A DNA stretch of 11,273 bases, from NCBI GenBank assembly GCA_964415445.1, contig CAYQAE010000061.1, positions 1 to 11,273 of the forward strand, read 5' to 3'. Positions within the stretch are counted from its first letter, which is position 1. Each line of letters opens with the position of its first letter. The stretch comes from CAYQAE01 sp964415445 [NCBI: uncultured archaeon]. Lineage in GTDB: Archaea; CAYQAE01. Shown piece after piece: positions 1 through 7,345 of the stretch. The notes below the pieces were generated by a model. The model was not told the origin of the DNA. It searched no databases and saw nothing but the letters and a program-made list of their open reading frames with translations. The position numbers were made by a program, and so were the translations under genes.

Positions 1-54
1 CCAGAAAACTATGCAGAAGCATGGGATGAATATTTAGAGCCTGTAGATGAATAA
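1..54 (+). CDS. C-terminal end of an unidentified protein (partial)
   Basis: The window opens inside a reading frame: codons from base 1 read PENYAEAWDEYLEPVDE and stop at TAA (52-54). The tail is acidic. The stop lies 20 bases before the next ATG, and that gap carries a GAGGT ribosome binding site, so the two genes are probably one + strand operon. Seventeen residues are too few to assign a family. The ENYAEAW stretch could be the end of a helical (TPR-like) repeat, but this is only an impression. Confidence 0.6.
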   Translation, partial: PENYAEAWDEYLEPVDE

Positions 55-74
55 ATAAAAGGGATGAGGTCAAA

Positions 75-3000
75 ATGGAAGAATTAAAAAACAAAATAAA
101 GAATTATTTAGAAGAACTCAAATCAAATTTATATGATTGGTATTCTCAACAGATGGCAGATAAAATATATGATTTTTTATATAAAAATAATGAAGATAAT
201 TTTACAAATTGTGATCTAAAACCTATAGATGTTCTTTATTTTTTGGAAAATCTCTCAAAAAACAGCTACACCATAGATAATTATAACTCTGATAATTTAG
301 AAAAATGGAGAAATACAATAGATGAATTTGAAAAATTCATAGAGGAAAAAAATATCTCTCTTTTTAAGGAAACTAATGAAGTTGAAATTTCGGATAAAGA
401 ACAATCAGCAATCGATAGAAATGAATTCAAAGTAAATGATTACATTACATTAAAATTAGAAAATGGAAAGACTAATATTTATGTGAATGGAAAGAAATTT
501 AGACAATGCATCCGATTAATCTTAAATATCCCATTTGATAAAATCAAAGATTATGACCAAATAGATTCTATTGACGAAGCTGCAGAAATTAACAAAGAGA
601 GTATTGATCAAAATTTTGATATTGAAAAGCAACCAACTTTTTGGAATAGAAAAACAGTGATTGGTGCTTCGCCAAGATCTATAGATTATGATGTAAATAT
701 TTCACCCAAAAATGAATTTAAAGGTCATTGTTCAAATTTACAGGCTTGGGTTGAAAATAATTATGATACTCGGCTACTTCATAGAAATTTAGCATTTCCC
801 CTATTGAAAAAACTAACAGATATTGGAGACCCTAAAGCAAAAAAAGTATTTAAAGATGAAATTGCAGAAAGATTTGTGAGTTTTTATCCGTCTGTGATAA
901 AATTTTTAATAAATGGTGGATATTTAAAATATCTAAAAAAAGAAGAAATCAATACATTATTTCAGACAAATCTTAGCTCTTTTTTTAATTTTGTTGGTAG
1001 AGAAAAATTAAATGAAATTTGGAATAATATTGAAAATTTGGACGAAAAAGAAAAGTATGATGCATATGATAAGTTAATTAATCAAGCTAAAGAAATAAAT
1101 ACTCTTATAGAAAAATTCCCAGAAAATTTAACTGTTTTTTTACATGATCATAAAAAATTTAATTTAAAAACAATAAATGACGTTTTTTTCGAAATATTTC
1201 AACAAATAAAGAAAGCAGATGATGTAAAAAGTAACTTCATTGAGCTTTTAAACGCTTCAGCTGAAATTGTTGATAATCCTTATTTTTATTATGATATAAT
1301 TAATGAAATTGACGATAGAACGTTTTTATCTCAACATTTTGATTTTATTGTCGAAGTTTTATATAAATTTCATAGTGATAGGTCAAGATATCAAGTATTT
1401 AAGTTTTTAGCTAATAAATTTTATCTTTTTGATATGTCAAAAGAACATTTTTCTAAAGTATTGGACACCTTAAAAATAATTTCCAAAGAAAACAGAGGTA
1501 ATTTGTTTTTAAAGATATTAAATGGAATTAACAGTGAACAATTTGATTTGTTCTACAAAGAAATTGAATGCAAATTTTTTGAACTATTTTCAGTATTTAA
1601 AGACATTGATTTTTCTATCAAAGATATCTTGGGTAGTGATATTTCAAAGCTATTTAAAAATATGATAGACAAGATTAAGGAAATTCCAGTACTCAAAGAA
1701 AAATTTAGAGATTTTTTAGACATGATAAACAAATTTGATGAAGAATTTAATGTTCCCCACGGTTTTATGTATCTGATGAAAGATGTGGACCAATCTTTGA
1801 TTTCTAAAAATAAAGTTGATGTTCAAACAAAGCTTATTTATTGTCTATCTTGGATTGCTAAGTATGCTCGATCCTTCTCCAAAAATAGAATATATTTTGA
1901 GTTTTTAGATGAATTTAAAGATAGAGGTCTCCTTCAAGATATATTTGTAGATATTTTAAAAAGCTTAAATTCGTTTAAATCTGCTTATTCTAAATTTGAA
2001 GTTTTCTGCAAGTTAATTGAGCTTGCAAAAGAATTAAATGTTTTTGAGAATAACTTTAACTATTTTTTAGAGAAAACAGATAATTTTGAATTTACAAAAC
2101 AAGTTGATGCAATCTCTGAACTGGTCAAGCAATCAAAAGATCTACAAATCGATAAAAAATCCCTTAAAATTAAAATTTCTGATTTAATCTCAAATTTACA
2201 GAAAGAGACCTCAAAATCAGATTATGATAAAAAAATTGATATTTTTTGCACTTTATGCGATCTAAGTGAAAAATTAGGAGAATTTAAGGAATTGTTTAGT
2301 GATTTTTATGCTGCATTTGATAATTTAAATTTCCGTGATAAATTTAGAGGATTTGAAAAATTATTTAATTCAGTAAAAAACGATCCTAATAATCTTTTTT
2401 CAAAATACTATCAAGATTTAAAGAATTCATGCTTAAATCTTTTAGATTCGCTTTCATTTGATAGTTGTAGAGAAAATCTCTATGAAAATTTTTCTACTAT
2501 TATAGATAGTGTCAAAAATACAGAGATATTTGATGAAAATCTAATAAAAACAAAATTTAGTGAAGCTATGTTGGGATTAGATTTCCTTCCTTTATTTAGA
2601 ACTCTTGATTATCATGGGCCTACAAAAATTGAAGCATATTGTGATCTTGTCAATATGATTAAAGATGAGCAATTTTTCACTGATAATTATCCTATATTTA
2701 AGGATACAATGAGTAAAATTATAGATGAAATTAAAAACCAATCAGAAAATATATTTTTTTCTAAAATAGATAATTTTGTTAAATTGATTAATAATATAAA
2801 GGACACACCTTTATTTATTGATAAAGAAACAATTTTTGAAACAAATAGCTCTATTATTTTCGATTCAAATGAATATAGCCAAGCGAAAGTAGTTGAAAAT
2901 GAATCAAAAAATGAATATGATATTGAAAAAGAAGGAAGTCAACATATTAATGGAGAAAATATAAATAAAATTGATGAAAAAAGTCTATCAAAATATCAAG

Positions 3001-3122
3001 AATCTTTTAAATCGGATAATGATCTTCAATCTATTTTAAATGAAGTTCAAAATGAGCTTGATTTTGATCCAAAAGATAGTCAAGATTATAATTTATATGA
3101 AATTGAATTAGAGGAAAATTAA
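75..3122 (+). CDS. Large helical-repeat (solenoid) protein with a conserved N-terminal archaeal module
   Basis: This 1015-residue protein has no signal peptide or membrane segment and is probably cytoplasmic. The ATG at 75 follows GAGGT (66-70). Residues 1-100 are helical and charged. Residues about 117-295 form a distinct module: FKVNDYITLKLENGKTNIYV, then HCSNLQAWVENNYD (about 219-231), then LLHRNLAFPLLKKLTDIGDP and YPSVIKFLINGGYLKYL. From memory, similar stretches precede repeat domains in other archaeal proteins, and its function is unknown to me. Residues about 300-925 carry degenerate two-helix repeats of the form K(F/I)-x-x-F-C-x-L-I-x-x-(I/A)-K-x-x-x-x-F, with copies near 641, 719, 755, 850 and 896. 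The last 90 residues are acidic and low-complexity. No catalytic motif is visible, so a scaffold or binding role is inferred. HEAT/ARM-like repeats are the nearest analogy. Confidence 0.85.
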   Translation: MEELKNKIKNYLEELKSNLYDWYSQQMADKIYDFLYKNNEDNFTNCDLKPIDVLYFLENLSKNSYTIDNYNSDNLEKWRNTIDEFEKFIEEKNISLFKETNEVEISDKEQSAIDRNEFKVNDYITLKLENGKTNIYVNGKKFRQCIRLILNIPFDKIKDYDQIDSIDEAAEINKESIDQNFDIEKQPTFWNRKTVIGASPRSIDYDVNISPKNEFKGHCSNLQAWVENNYDTRLLHRNLAFPLLKKLTDIGDPKAKKVFKDEIAERFVSFYPSVIKFLINGGYLKYLKKEEINTLFQTNLSSFFNFVGREKLNEIWNNIENLDEKEKYDAYDKLINQAKEINTLIEKFPENLTVFLHDHKKFNLKTINDVFFEIFQQIKKADDVKSNFIELLNASAEIVDNPYFYYDIINEIDDRTFLSQHFDFIVEVLYKFHSDRSRYQVFKFLANKFYLFDMSKEHFSKVLDTLKIISKENRGNLFLKILNGINSEQFDLFYKEIECKFFELFSVFKDIDFSIKDILGSDISKLFKNMIDKIKEIPVLKEKFRDFLDMINKFDEEFNVPHGFMYLMKDVDQSLISKNKVDVQTKLIYCLSWIAKYARSFSKNRIYFEFLDEFKDRGLLQDIFVDILKSLNSFKSAYSKFEVFCKLIELAKELNVFENNFNYFLEKTDNFEFTKQVDAISELVKQSKDLQIDKKSLKIKISDLISNLQKETSKSDYDKKIDIFCTLCDLSEKLGEFKELFSDFYAAFDNLNFRDKFRGFEKLFNSVKNDPNNLFSKYYQDLKNSCLNLLDSLSFDSCRENLYENFSTIIDSVKNTEIFDENLIKTKFSEAMLGLDFLPLFRTLDYHGPTKIEAYCDLVNMIKDEQFFTDNYPIFKDTMSKIIDEIKNQSENIFFSKIDNFVKLINNIKDTPLFIDKETIFETNSSIIFDSNEYSQAKVVENESKNEYDIEKEGSQHINGENINKIDEKSLSKYQESFKSDNDLQSILNEVQNELDFDPKDSQDYNLYEIELEEN

Positions 3123-3348
3123 GGATATAATTAAAGTTGCATAATTATTGCAAATACTTTATTTTAGATATCTTTTTTCTCAAAAATGTAGGAAGCCAAA
3201 ATTAGAGGTATAATAGTCCAAATTAATTGCACAAAGACGATTAGATGAAAAATTATTAAATAAAATTCAGGATTTTATAGAAAATATAAAGACTAAAATA
3301 GAAGATAAAGAAGATATCAAAAATTTAATTAAATTAAATGGATTTAAA

Positions 3349-4032
3349 TTGGAATTCTACAAGGAAAATGATTTTGAAAAACTTATTGAGAAAGTTAAGG
3401 AGTTTTTAGATGAGTTTAAAGATGAAGATTTGGAAAAGAAAGAAGTTTATAATGAAGTTTTAGATTATATTGACGGAAAATTAGAAGATAAAATAAGCAA
3501 TTTGAATCAAGATTTTAGAAATTTTGAATACAGAGTTGAAGATGATATTCAAAATGAAGAAAACAAAGAAATTGTATCAAAAATTAAAGATTTTTATGAT
3601 AATAAATTTGCAGATATTGGACTAGGAGCGAATAACGTAACAGTTGAATTATATGGCGGTAGTATTTATGTTTATGTTCCAGAAGATAAAATTGGTCTGG
3701 CAATCGGAAAAGGTGGATCTACTGTAAAAGATCTTCAAGATAAATTAAATAGATCTGAATGGATAGAAATAAAATCAGACGATGAAATACCTGAGAATCT
3801 AAATGAAAATAAAGATATAGCAATAACTGAACAAGATATTTCTGAGTGGGAATCGATTGCAGAAGCACTTTCAAAAATTAATGATTTTGGACAATTATAT
3901 TATGCTAGTAATTATGCTCAAGATCTTTTACAAAACTTAGCTAATTTAATTGAAGATGCAAAAGGAATAGTTGGAGATTCATCTGAAAAAGTAGAAGATT
4001 TAGAAGATAAAGTAGTAGAAGATGAATCTTAA
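3349..4032 (+). CDS. Acidic coiled-coil protein with a central KH RNA-binding domain; start uncertain, possibly N-terminally broken
   Basis: Counted from TTG 3349 the product has 227 residues. Residues 1-90 are acidic, helical and coiled-coil-like. Residues about 96-142 are a KH domain: a VTVELYGGSIYVYVPEDKIG strand-helix start, then the GKGG loop (120-123) and the helix STVKDLQDKLN. KH domains bind single-stranded RNA or DNA through this GxxG loop. VYVPEDKIGLAIGKGG resembles the KH end of archaeal PIN-KH ATPases, so descent from such a protein is possible. The C-terminus is helical and acidic. TTG 3349 is a poor start: the same frame stays open and protein-like back to 3217 (for example LDEKLLNKIQDFIENIK from 3241) but holds no ATG, GTG or TTG before the TAA-TAG pair at 3211-3216. 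The gene may use a rare start such as ATT 3226, or it may have lost its 5' end. Confidence 0.7.
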   Translation: MEFYKENDFEKLIEKVKEFLDEFKDEDLEKKEVYNEVLDYIDGKLEDKISNLNQDFRNFEYRVEDDIQNEENKEIVSKIKDFYDNKFADIGLGANNVTVELYGGSIYVYVPEDKIGLAIGKGGSTVKDLQDKLNRSEWIEIKSDDEIPENLNENKDIAITEQDISEWESIAEALSKINDFGQLYYASNYAQDLLQNLANLIEDAKGIVGDSSEKVEDLEDKVVEDES

Positions 4033-4097
4033 ATATCTTTAGCTGGTTTATGATTTATTTTATTAATATTATATTTTTTGGGTCTTAAAGATTCATC
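4021..4097. terminator. Convergent (bidirectional) termination region
   Basis: The KH gene (ending 4032) and the TPR gene (ending 4104 on the - strand) converge here. GATGAATCTT (4021-4030) and AAGATTCATC (4088-4097) form a 10-bp inverted repeat. Between them lie T-rich runs on the + strand, including a T6 run just before GGG at 4080. T-runs terminate archaeal transcription. One arm of the repeat contains the KH gene's final codons and the first base of its stop codon. Confidence 0.45.
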
Positions 4098-4103
4098 ATA
4101 TCT

Positions 4104-6104
4104 CTAAAATTCATATTCACATATACAATCTTCTGGAAATATATCTTCATGAGGTTCAGATGAATTTTTCTTAAAGTTGAGGGCCCAACAATTATCAGGA
4201 TCAATATTTAATAACGATTCACAACATTCTAATGCAAGATCATATTGTCCTAATTTATCTAAAGAAGCTGCTAATTCTTTTAAAAGATACTCATCTCGGG
4301 GTTGAATATCTGCAGCTTTTTCATAGAGCTTTATAGCACCTGAATAATCGCATGATTGAATTAATTTAGCTCCTTTTATGATTAACTTGATTGCTTCAAG
4401 ATAGTCTTGACTATAATCCAAATTTACTTTCTCAAAGCATTCTAAGGCACTATCATATTGTTTTAATTCAAATAAAGCAACACCAATTCTTTTCAATGCA
4501 GTATTATCATCGGGGTTTTGCGATAGAGCTAACTTATAAGTTTCTATTGCAGTCTTATCATCACCAATTTTGACTAATAACTGCCCTTTTATATGATAAA
4601 GATCTATTCTATCTGAGTTAATCTCTAAAATAATATTTGCCTTTTCTAAGATCTCATTTATGAAATTCGAGAGATCATTGTTTATTGGACTGATTTTTAA
4701 AGCTTTTTCGCAGCAAACCAATGCTTTAGAATATTTTTCTAATCCTATTAAAGCTTTGCCTTTTTGAATTAAAAAACCAACCTGGTCAGGGTCAATTTCT
4801 AAAGCTTTTTCAAAACACTCAATAGCGGACTCATATCTCTCCAATCGAAGAAAAATCTTGCCCAATTTATTTAAAGTAGTATCTCTTTTAATATTTTGAT
4901 CTAAAGCATGTTTATATACTTCAATTGCTTCAGATGTTTTATTAAGTGCTTCCAAAATTTTTCCTTTCAATATAAAAGAATTAGCATGGCGAGGAAATAA
5001 TTCAAGAGCTTCATTCAAGCATAGTAGAGCATCAGTATATATATCTTTAGGTTCTTTTATTGGATTTTCTGATTTTCCTATTTTAAATAGAATTCGTGCT
5101 TTATAATATAATCCCAAAATATATGTTGGATTATATTCTAATGAATATTTATTCCGAAATAAAGCCTCTTCAATATTATCCAATTTATGAGCCTGATTAG
5201 CAATTGTTGTGTTAAGAATACTAATAGCGCACAAAGGTGATTCTATCTTTGGATCTGTCATGAATTTTCTATATTGTTTAGATTTCAATAATTCATTACT
5301 ATCATTTAGCAAAACAATGTCTCCCAAAGTATTTTCCACAAAAAGATGATTGCCGACTAAAGATAGAACGTGACCTGCAAAAGAAACTATTTTTGCAGAA
5401 ATATCTAATCTAGAAAGAATTGCAATATATAAATATGTTAATCCTGTGCAATTTCCTATTGGATTATAATTTGAGTTTTTTATTGTATCAATAATCTCTG
5501 AAAGTTTATATTTACCCTTTTCATAGACTTTTGAACGAAGATGAAGAAAATTATTGAGATGGATAGCTATTTTAAATTTTTCTTGTTCTTTTTCTGATAA
5601 TGAAGTATAAAAATTGTTTCCCATTTGATTTATATTAATAGAACTCATAATATCAATATCAGAATTATTTTTCATGTAATCTTTGAATTTTTCAACTATA
5701 GTATCTAACTTGTTATTGTAAAGACTTATTTTGTTTTTAGGTAATCCTTCTGCTTTTAAAAGTTCATTTATTAAGTTAGGATATGTTATTTTATTCTCTT
5801 TTAAGTATCTCTTAAAGGAATCTGGCATATTTAGTTTTCTTATAATGTCTTCTGTTTTTTTTTGAGGATAAAAAGATATTATTCTAATAATATCTCCATC
5901 TGAACTTGTTTCTAATCTAAAGAGAATAGTCCCATCAAAATTTAATCTGACGTATGCAAAGTTTTCAATATATTCATATTGATTAAGTTTGATATCTTGT
6001 CCATTTTCTTCAAAATCTTGCAATAGATCATTTATATTTAATTTAGAGAAATTCATTTTATCATCACAAGTATATAAACTTGCATTTTTAGAGCACAAAT
6101 TCAT
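4104..6104 (-). CDS. Transglutaminase-like (Cys-His) domain fused to a TPR array
   Basis: This 666-residue protein has no signal or membrane segment. Residues 1-140 are not recognised. Residues about 210-270 resemble a transglutaminase-like or SirB1-type fold: NPIGNCTGLTYLYIAILSRL places a nucleophile-like Cys219 at a helix start, AGHVLSLV gives His245, and LFVENTLGDIVLLND supplies acidic candidates Glu257, Asp262 or Asp268. From about residue 310 to 650 there are roughly eight to nine tetratricopeptide repeats, with A-I-E-x-Y/F-x-x-A-L and N/D-P-D signatures (for example ESAIECFEKALEIDPDQ), forming a protein-binding superhelix. Whether the Cys/His pair is active cannot be told. The first ATG (6104) has no clear ribosome site. 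Met17 (6056) is preceded by GTGAT at good spacing and is a credible alternative start. The gene appears to be transcribed alone, with weak TATA-like sequence at 6133-6144. Confidence 0.75.
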   Translation of the reverse strand: MNLCSKNASLYTCDDKMNFSKLNINDLLQDFEENGQDIKLNQYEYIENFAYVRLNFDGTILFRLETSSDGDIIRIISFYPQKKTEDIIRKLNMPDSFKRYLKENKITYPNLINELLKAEGLPKNKISLYNNKLDTIVEKFKDYMKNNSDIDIMSSININQMGNNFYTSLSEKEQEKFKIAIHLNNFLHLRSKVYEKGKYKLSEIIDTIKNSNYNPIGNCTGLTYLYIAILSRLDISAKIVSFAGHVLSLVGNHLFVENTLGDIVLLNDSNELLKSKQYRKFMTDPKIESPLCAISILNTTIANQAHKLDNIEEALFRNKYSLEYNPTYILGLYYKARILFKIGKSENPIKEPKDIYTDALLCLNEALELFPRHANSFILKGKILEALNKTSEAIEVYKHALDQNIKRDTTLNKLGKIFLRLERYESAIECFEKALEIDPDQVGFLIQKGKALIGLEKYSKALVCCEKALKISPINNDLSNFINEILEKANIILEINSDRIDLYHIKGQLLVKIGDDKTAIETYKLALSQNPDDNTALKRIGVALFELKQYDSALECFEKVNLDYSQDYLEAIKLIIKGAKLIQSCDYSGAIKLYEKAADIQPRDEYLLKELAASLDKLGQYDLALECCESLLNIDPDNCWALNFKKNSSEPHEDIFPEDCICEYEF

Positions 6105-6162
6105 TAATCAATTAAAAATCAAATAATGCATTGAAAATTAAATGGATTGCACTATTTAGTCC

Positions 6163-6360
6163 AAAAAACCTGATCTATCCCTTAGTAGGAATAACAAATA
6201 AATTCTAAGACTCCTTCGCATTTGGTAAAATATTTGAGCATCTTTTTGATGCCCAAAATATCATCATCAAATGATGATTTTAACTATTAACCTTATGAAA
6301 TCCACAAGCAGAAATTATATCTGCACAAACATCACGCTCATCTCTCATAAGACTTGCTCC
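6163..6360 (-). other. Candidate small structured transcript (small mRNA or ncRNA)
   Basis: On the - strand a TATA box (6381-6389) predicts a transcript starting near 6360. The downstream sequence holds three consecutive hairpins: GCAGA/TCTGC (6308-6324), an 8-bp ATCATCAT/ATGATGAT stem with a 3-nt loop (6260-6278), and a 10-bp stem with an AAAAA loop (6233-6257). The third stem pairs fully only as - strand RNA, because one position is a G-U pair there but an A-C mismatch on the + strand. An oligo-T6 (6168-6163) follows and could end the RNA at about 200 nt. A 22-codon ORF sits at its 5' end. Apart from this unit and the entries at 6406-6550, the gap 6105-6594 shows nothing I can name. Confidence 0.4.
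6280..6348 (-). CDS. Possible 22-residue small protein
   Basis: ATG at 6348 follows a GAAGGAG ribosome site (6363-6357) with 8 bases between. The predicted product starts MRDERDVCADIISACG and ends FHKVNS before TAA (6282-6280). It has two Cys and one His (C8, C15, H18), compatible with metal binding, though this is weak. The frame is also open upstream (VCEGASL before the Met), so it may be a remnant of a larger protein rather than an independent small gene. A hairpin begins two bases after the stop. The call rests on promoter, ribosome site and spacing, not on recognised homology. Confidence 0.35.
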   Translation of the reverse strand: MRDERDVCADIISACGFHKVNS

Positions 6361-6380
6361 TTCACAAACCTTTGAAAGTT

Positions 6381-6389
6381 AATATATAA
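6381..6389 (-). promoter_or_regulatory. TATA box for the small - strand unit
   Basis: Read on the - strand, this is a strong A/T-only archaeal TATA element (TTATATATT region). Its centre is about 25 bases before the GAAGGAG site and about 37 bases before ATG 6348, predicting a very short leader. Confidence 0.45.
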
Positions 6390-6405
6390 TAGTAGACCCT
6401 AGTAT

Positions 6406-6486
6406 TTAAACCTTTGCACGTATTTCACCAAACCACCAAATATTCTCCCATTTAACCAAAATACCCCCACAGATCCCTTTTAACAT
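6406..6486 (-). CDS. Possible 26-residue ORF, low confidence
   Basis: From ATG 6486 the - strand reads MLKGICGGILVKWENI, then WWFGEIRAKV, then TAA. The aromatic, hydrophobic composition is not what random AT-rich sequence usually gives, and the base composition (G-rich on this strand) differs from its surroundings. There is no ribosome site or good TATA box before it. It may be a fragment of a decayed gene or a short repeat-family ORF. I do not recognise it. Confidence 0.2.
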   Translation of the reverse strand: MLKGICGGILVKWENIWWFGEIRAKV

Positions 6487-6508
6487 TAATTTTTCAATCT
6501 ATGTTTAC

Positions 6509-6550
6509 GAAATCCGTTAGACATTTTGTATACAAAATTAGTTGGATTTC
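6509..6550. repeat. 42-bp two-part imperfect palindrome
   Basis: A perfect 16-bp palindrome, ATTTTGTATACAAAAT (6523-6538), sits inside a 7-bp inverted repeat, GAAATCC (6509-6515) and GGATTTC (6544-6550), whose centre is only one base away. It lies just past the 3' end of the PIN toxin gene. The core TTGTATACAA recurs at 7401-7410, beyond the other side of the same toxin-antitoxin module. It could be a regulator-binding site, a terminator or the edge of an inserted segment. Confidence 0.6.
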
Positions 6551-6594
6551 AAACGAATTTCATGTGTTAAACTTTTTTTATTTAATCCTAAAAG

Positions 6595-6999
6595 TTATTT
6601 AACATTCTCTATTAAATCAGAAACAGTTATTGTTTTTATTTTGTTCCTATTTTTAACTCTAAGAACATATATATCACCAGAGACTATAAATTGTGCTTGT
6701 CCTGCATTTGCACATTCAAATAACATATTATCATCAGGATCTTCCTTGATCAAATTTACTTTCTTTTTTGGCTGAACTATCTCAGAGACTCGAAGCAAAA
6801 TAGTAGTCATTTTTTCTACTTGATGTTGATTAAATCCAAATTTTTTTCTTGATATTACATTAACAAATTCATCTAATAATTTCGAAGAAAGAATTAGTCT
6901 AACTTTTCCTGTAAGAATTAAATTTAGTGCTTTATGAGACTTCCCTTTGGCAATAAATGCAGATATAAGAACATTTGTATCATACACTGCTTTGATCAT
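6595..6999 (-). CDS. PIN-domain ribonuclease toxin (COG1569-like)
   Basis: This 134-residue single-domain PIN protein is the toxin of a toxin-antitoxin pair. PIN toxins are Mg2+-dependent RNases. The acidic residues expected for metal binding are all present: Asp7 in VYDTN, Glu44 in LLDEF, Asp90 in DPDDN and Asp109 in SGD. The N-terminal VYDTNVLISAFIAKGKSHKAL and the DPDDNMLFECA block fit the PIN_3/COG1569 group. Its ATG (6999) overlaps the antitoxin stop by four bases (ATGA), so translation is coupled to the upstream antitoxin. The toxin looks intact although its antitoxin is frameshifted. This argues either for a recent mutation or sequence error in the antitoxin, or for a toxin that is poorly expressed. 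Confidence 0.85.
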   Translation of the reverse strand: MIKAVYDTNVLISAFIAKGKSHKALNLILTGKVRLILSSKLLDEFVNVISRKKFGFNQHQVEKMTTILLRVSEIVQPKKKVNLIKEDPDDNMLFECANAGQAQFIVSGDIYVLRVKNRNKIKTITVSDLIENVK

Positions 7000-7242
7000 T
7001 TTTCAGCCTTCTTTTTATTTCTATATTCTTTTATCTCTTTTTTTACGTCTTTAGGAGTTATTCTATTTTTCTTAGCTATTTCTGATGTCATTTTAAAAAT
7101 TTCATCAAATTCTTTTTTTAATGAAGGCAATTCTATTTTTTTAAAAATGATGTAGTCGTCTTCACCATAGGCAATAAATTTCTTTTCTGAGAGAGGCAGG
7201 TACAACTAATTGCCCTTTTTTGGACATTTTAACAAATTCCAT
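6996..7242 (-). pseudogene. AbrB-type antitoxin split by a one-base frameshift
   Basis: The real start is ATG 7242, preceded by a GGTGA ribosome site (7253-7249). That frame reads MEFVKMSKKGQLVVPASLRK, a clear AbrB/MazE swapped-hairpin start, then runs out of frame and stops at TGA 7164-7162. The remaining protein (KFIAYGEDDYIIFKKIELPS onward, to the stop at 6996) continues in the next frame. Removing one A from the run at 7183-7186 joins both parts into an 81-residue antitoxin reading SLRKKFIAYGEDDYIIF. The N-terminal part would bind operator DNA, and the helical, lysine-rich C-terminal part would neutralise the PIN toxin. An in-frame TTG at 7205 opens the downstream half, but its first eight residues are not AbrB-like, so I do not take it as the true start. 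The cause may be mutation, a homopolymer sequencing error or slippage. Confidence 0.8.
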
Positions 7243-7256
7243 ATTGTTTCACCGAT

Positions 7257-7307
7257 GAACAGTTAAATAGTTGAACAGTTAAAAAGTTTTCTTTTCTATC
7301 TTTATAA
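7257..7307 (-). promoter_or_regulatory. Antitoxin promoter with paired operator-like repeats
   Basis: On the - strand TTATAAAG (7307-7300) is a plausible TATA box, putting the start of transcription near 7275-7280. Two exact direct copies of GAACAGTTAAA (7257-7267 and 7273-7283), 16 bp apart, straddle that point just before the ribosome site. This arrangement suits autorepression by the AbrB antitoxin; the binding role is inferred. Confidence 0.4.
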
Positions 7308-7345
7308 TCAATTAAACCTTCTCAGCTACCAAAATATTACCAATT

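Noticed and set aside
4391-4573. 60-codon + strand ORF
   Set aside because: It lies opposite the TPR repeats of the gene at 4104-6104 and has no protein-like pattern of its own.
3214-6166. Shared short words TAGTCCAAA and ATTGCAC near 3214-3232 and 6146-6166
   Set aside because: They occur in opposite order and are too short to call a repeat in DNA this AT-rich.
6260-6300. C/D box sRNA suggested by ATGATGA-like boxes
   Set aside because: No matching CTGA D boxes lie at the required spacing on either strand; the boxes are better explained as hairpin arms.
6542-7155. Two + strand ORFs (6542-6775 and 6934-7155)
   Set aside because: Both are antisense to the PIN toxin and antitoxin; their hydrophobic character comes from reading A-rich genes backwards.
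6996-7205. Taking TTG 7205 as the antitoxin start
   Set aside because: The first residues (MYLPLSE) are not AbrB-like, whereas the neighbouring frame gives a perfect AbrB opening with its own ribosome site.
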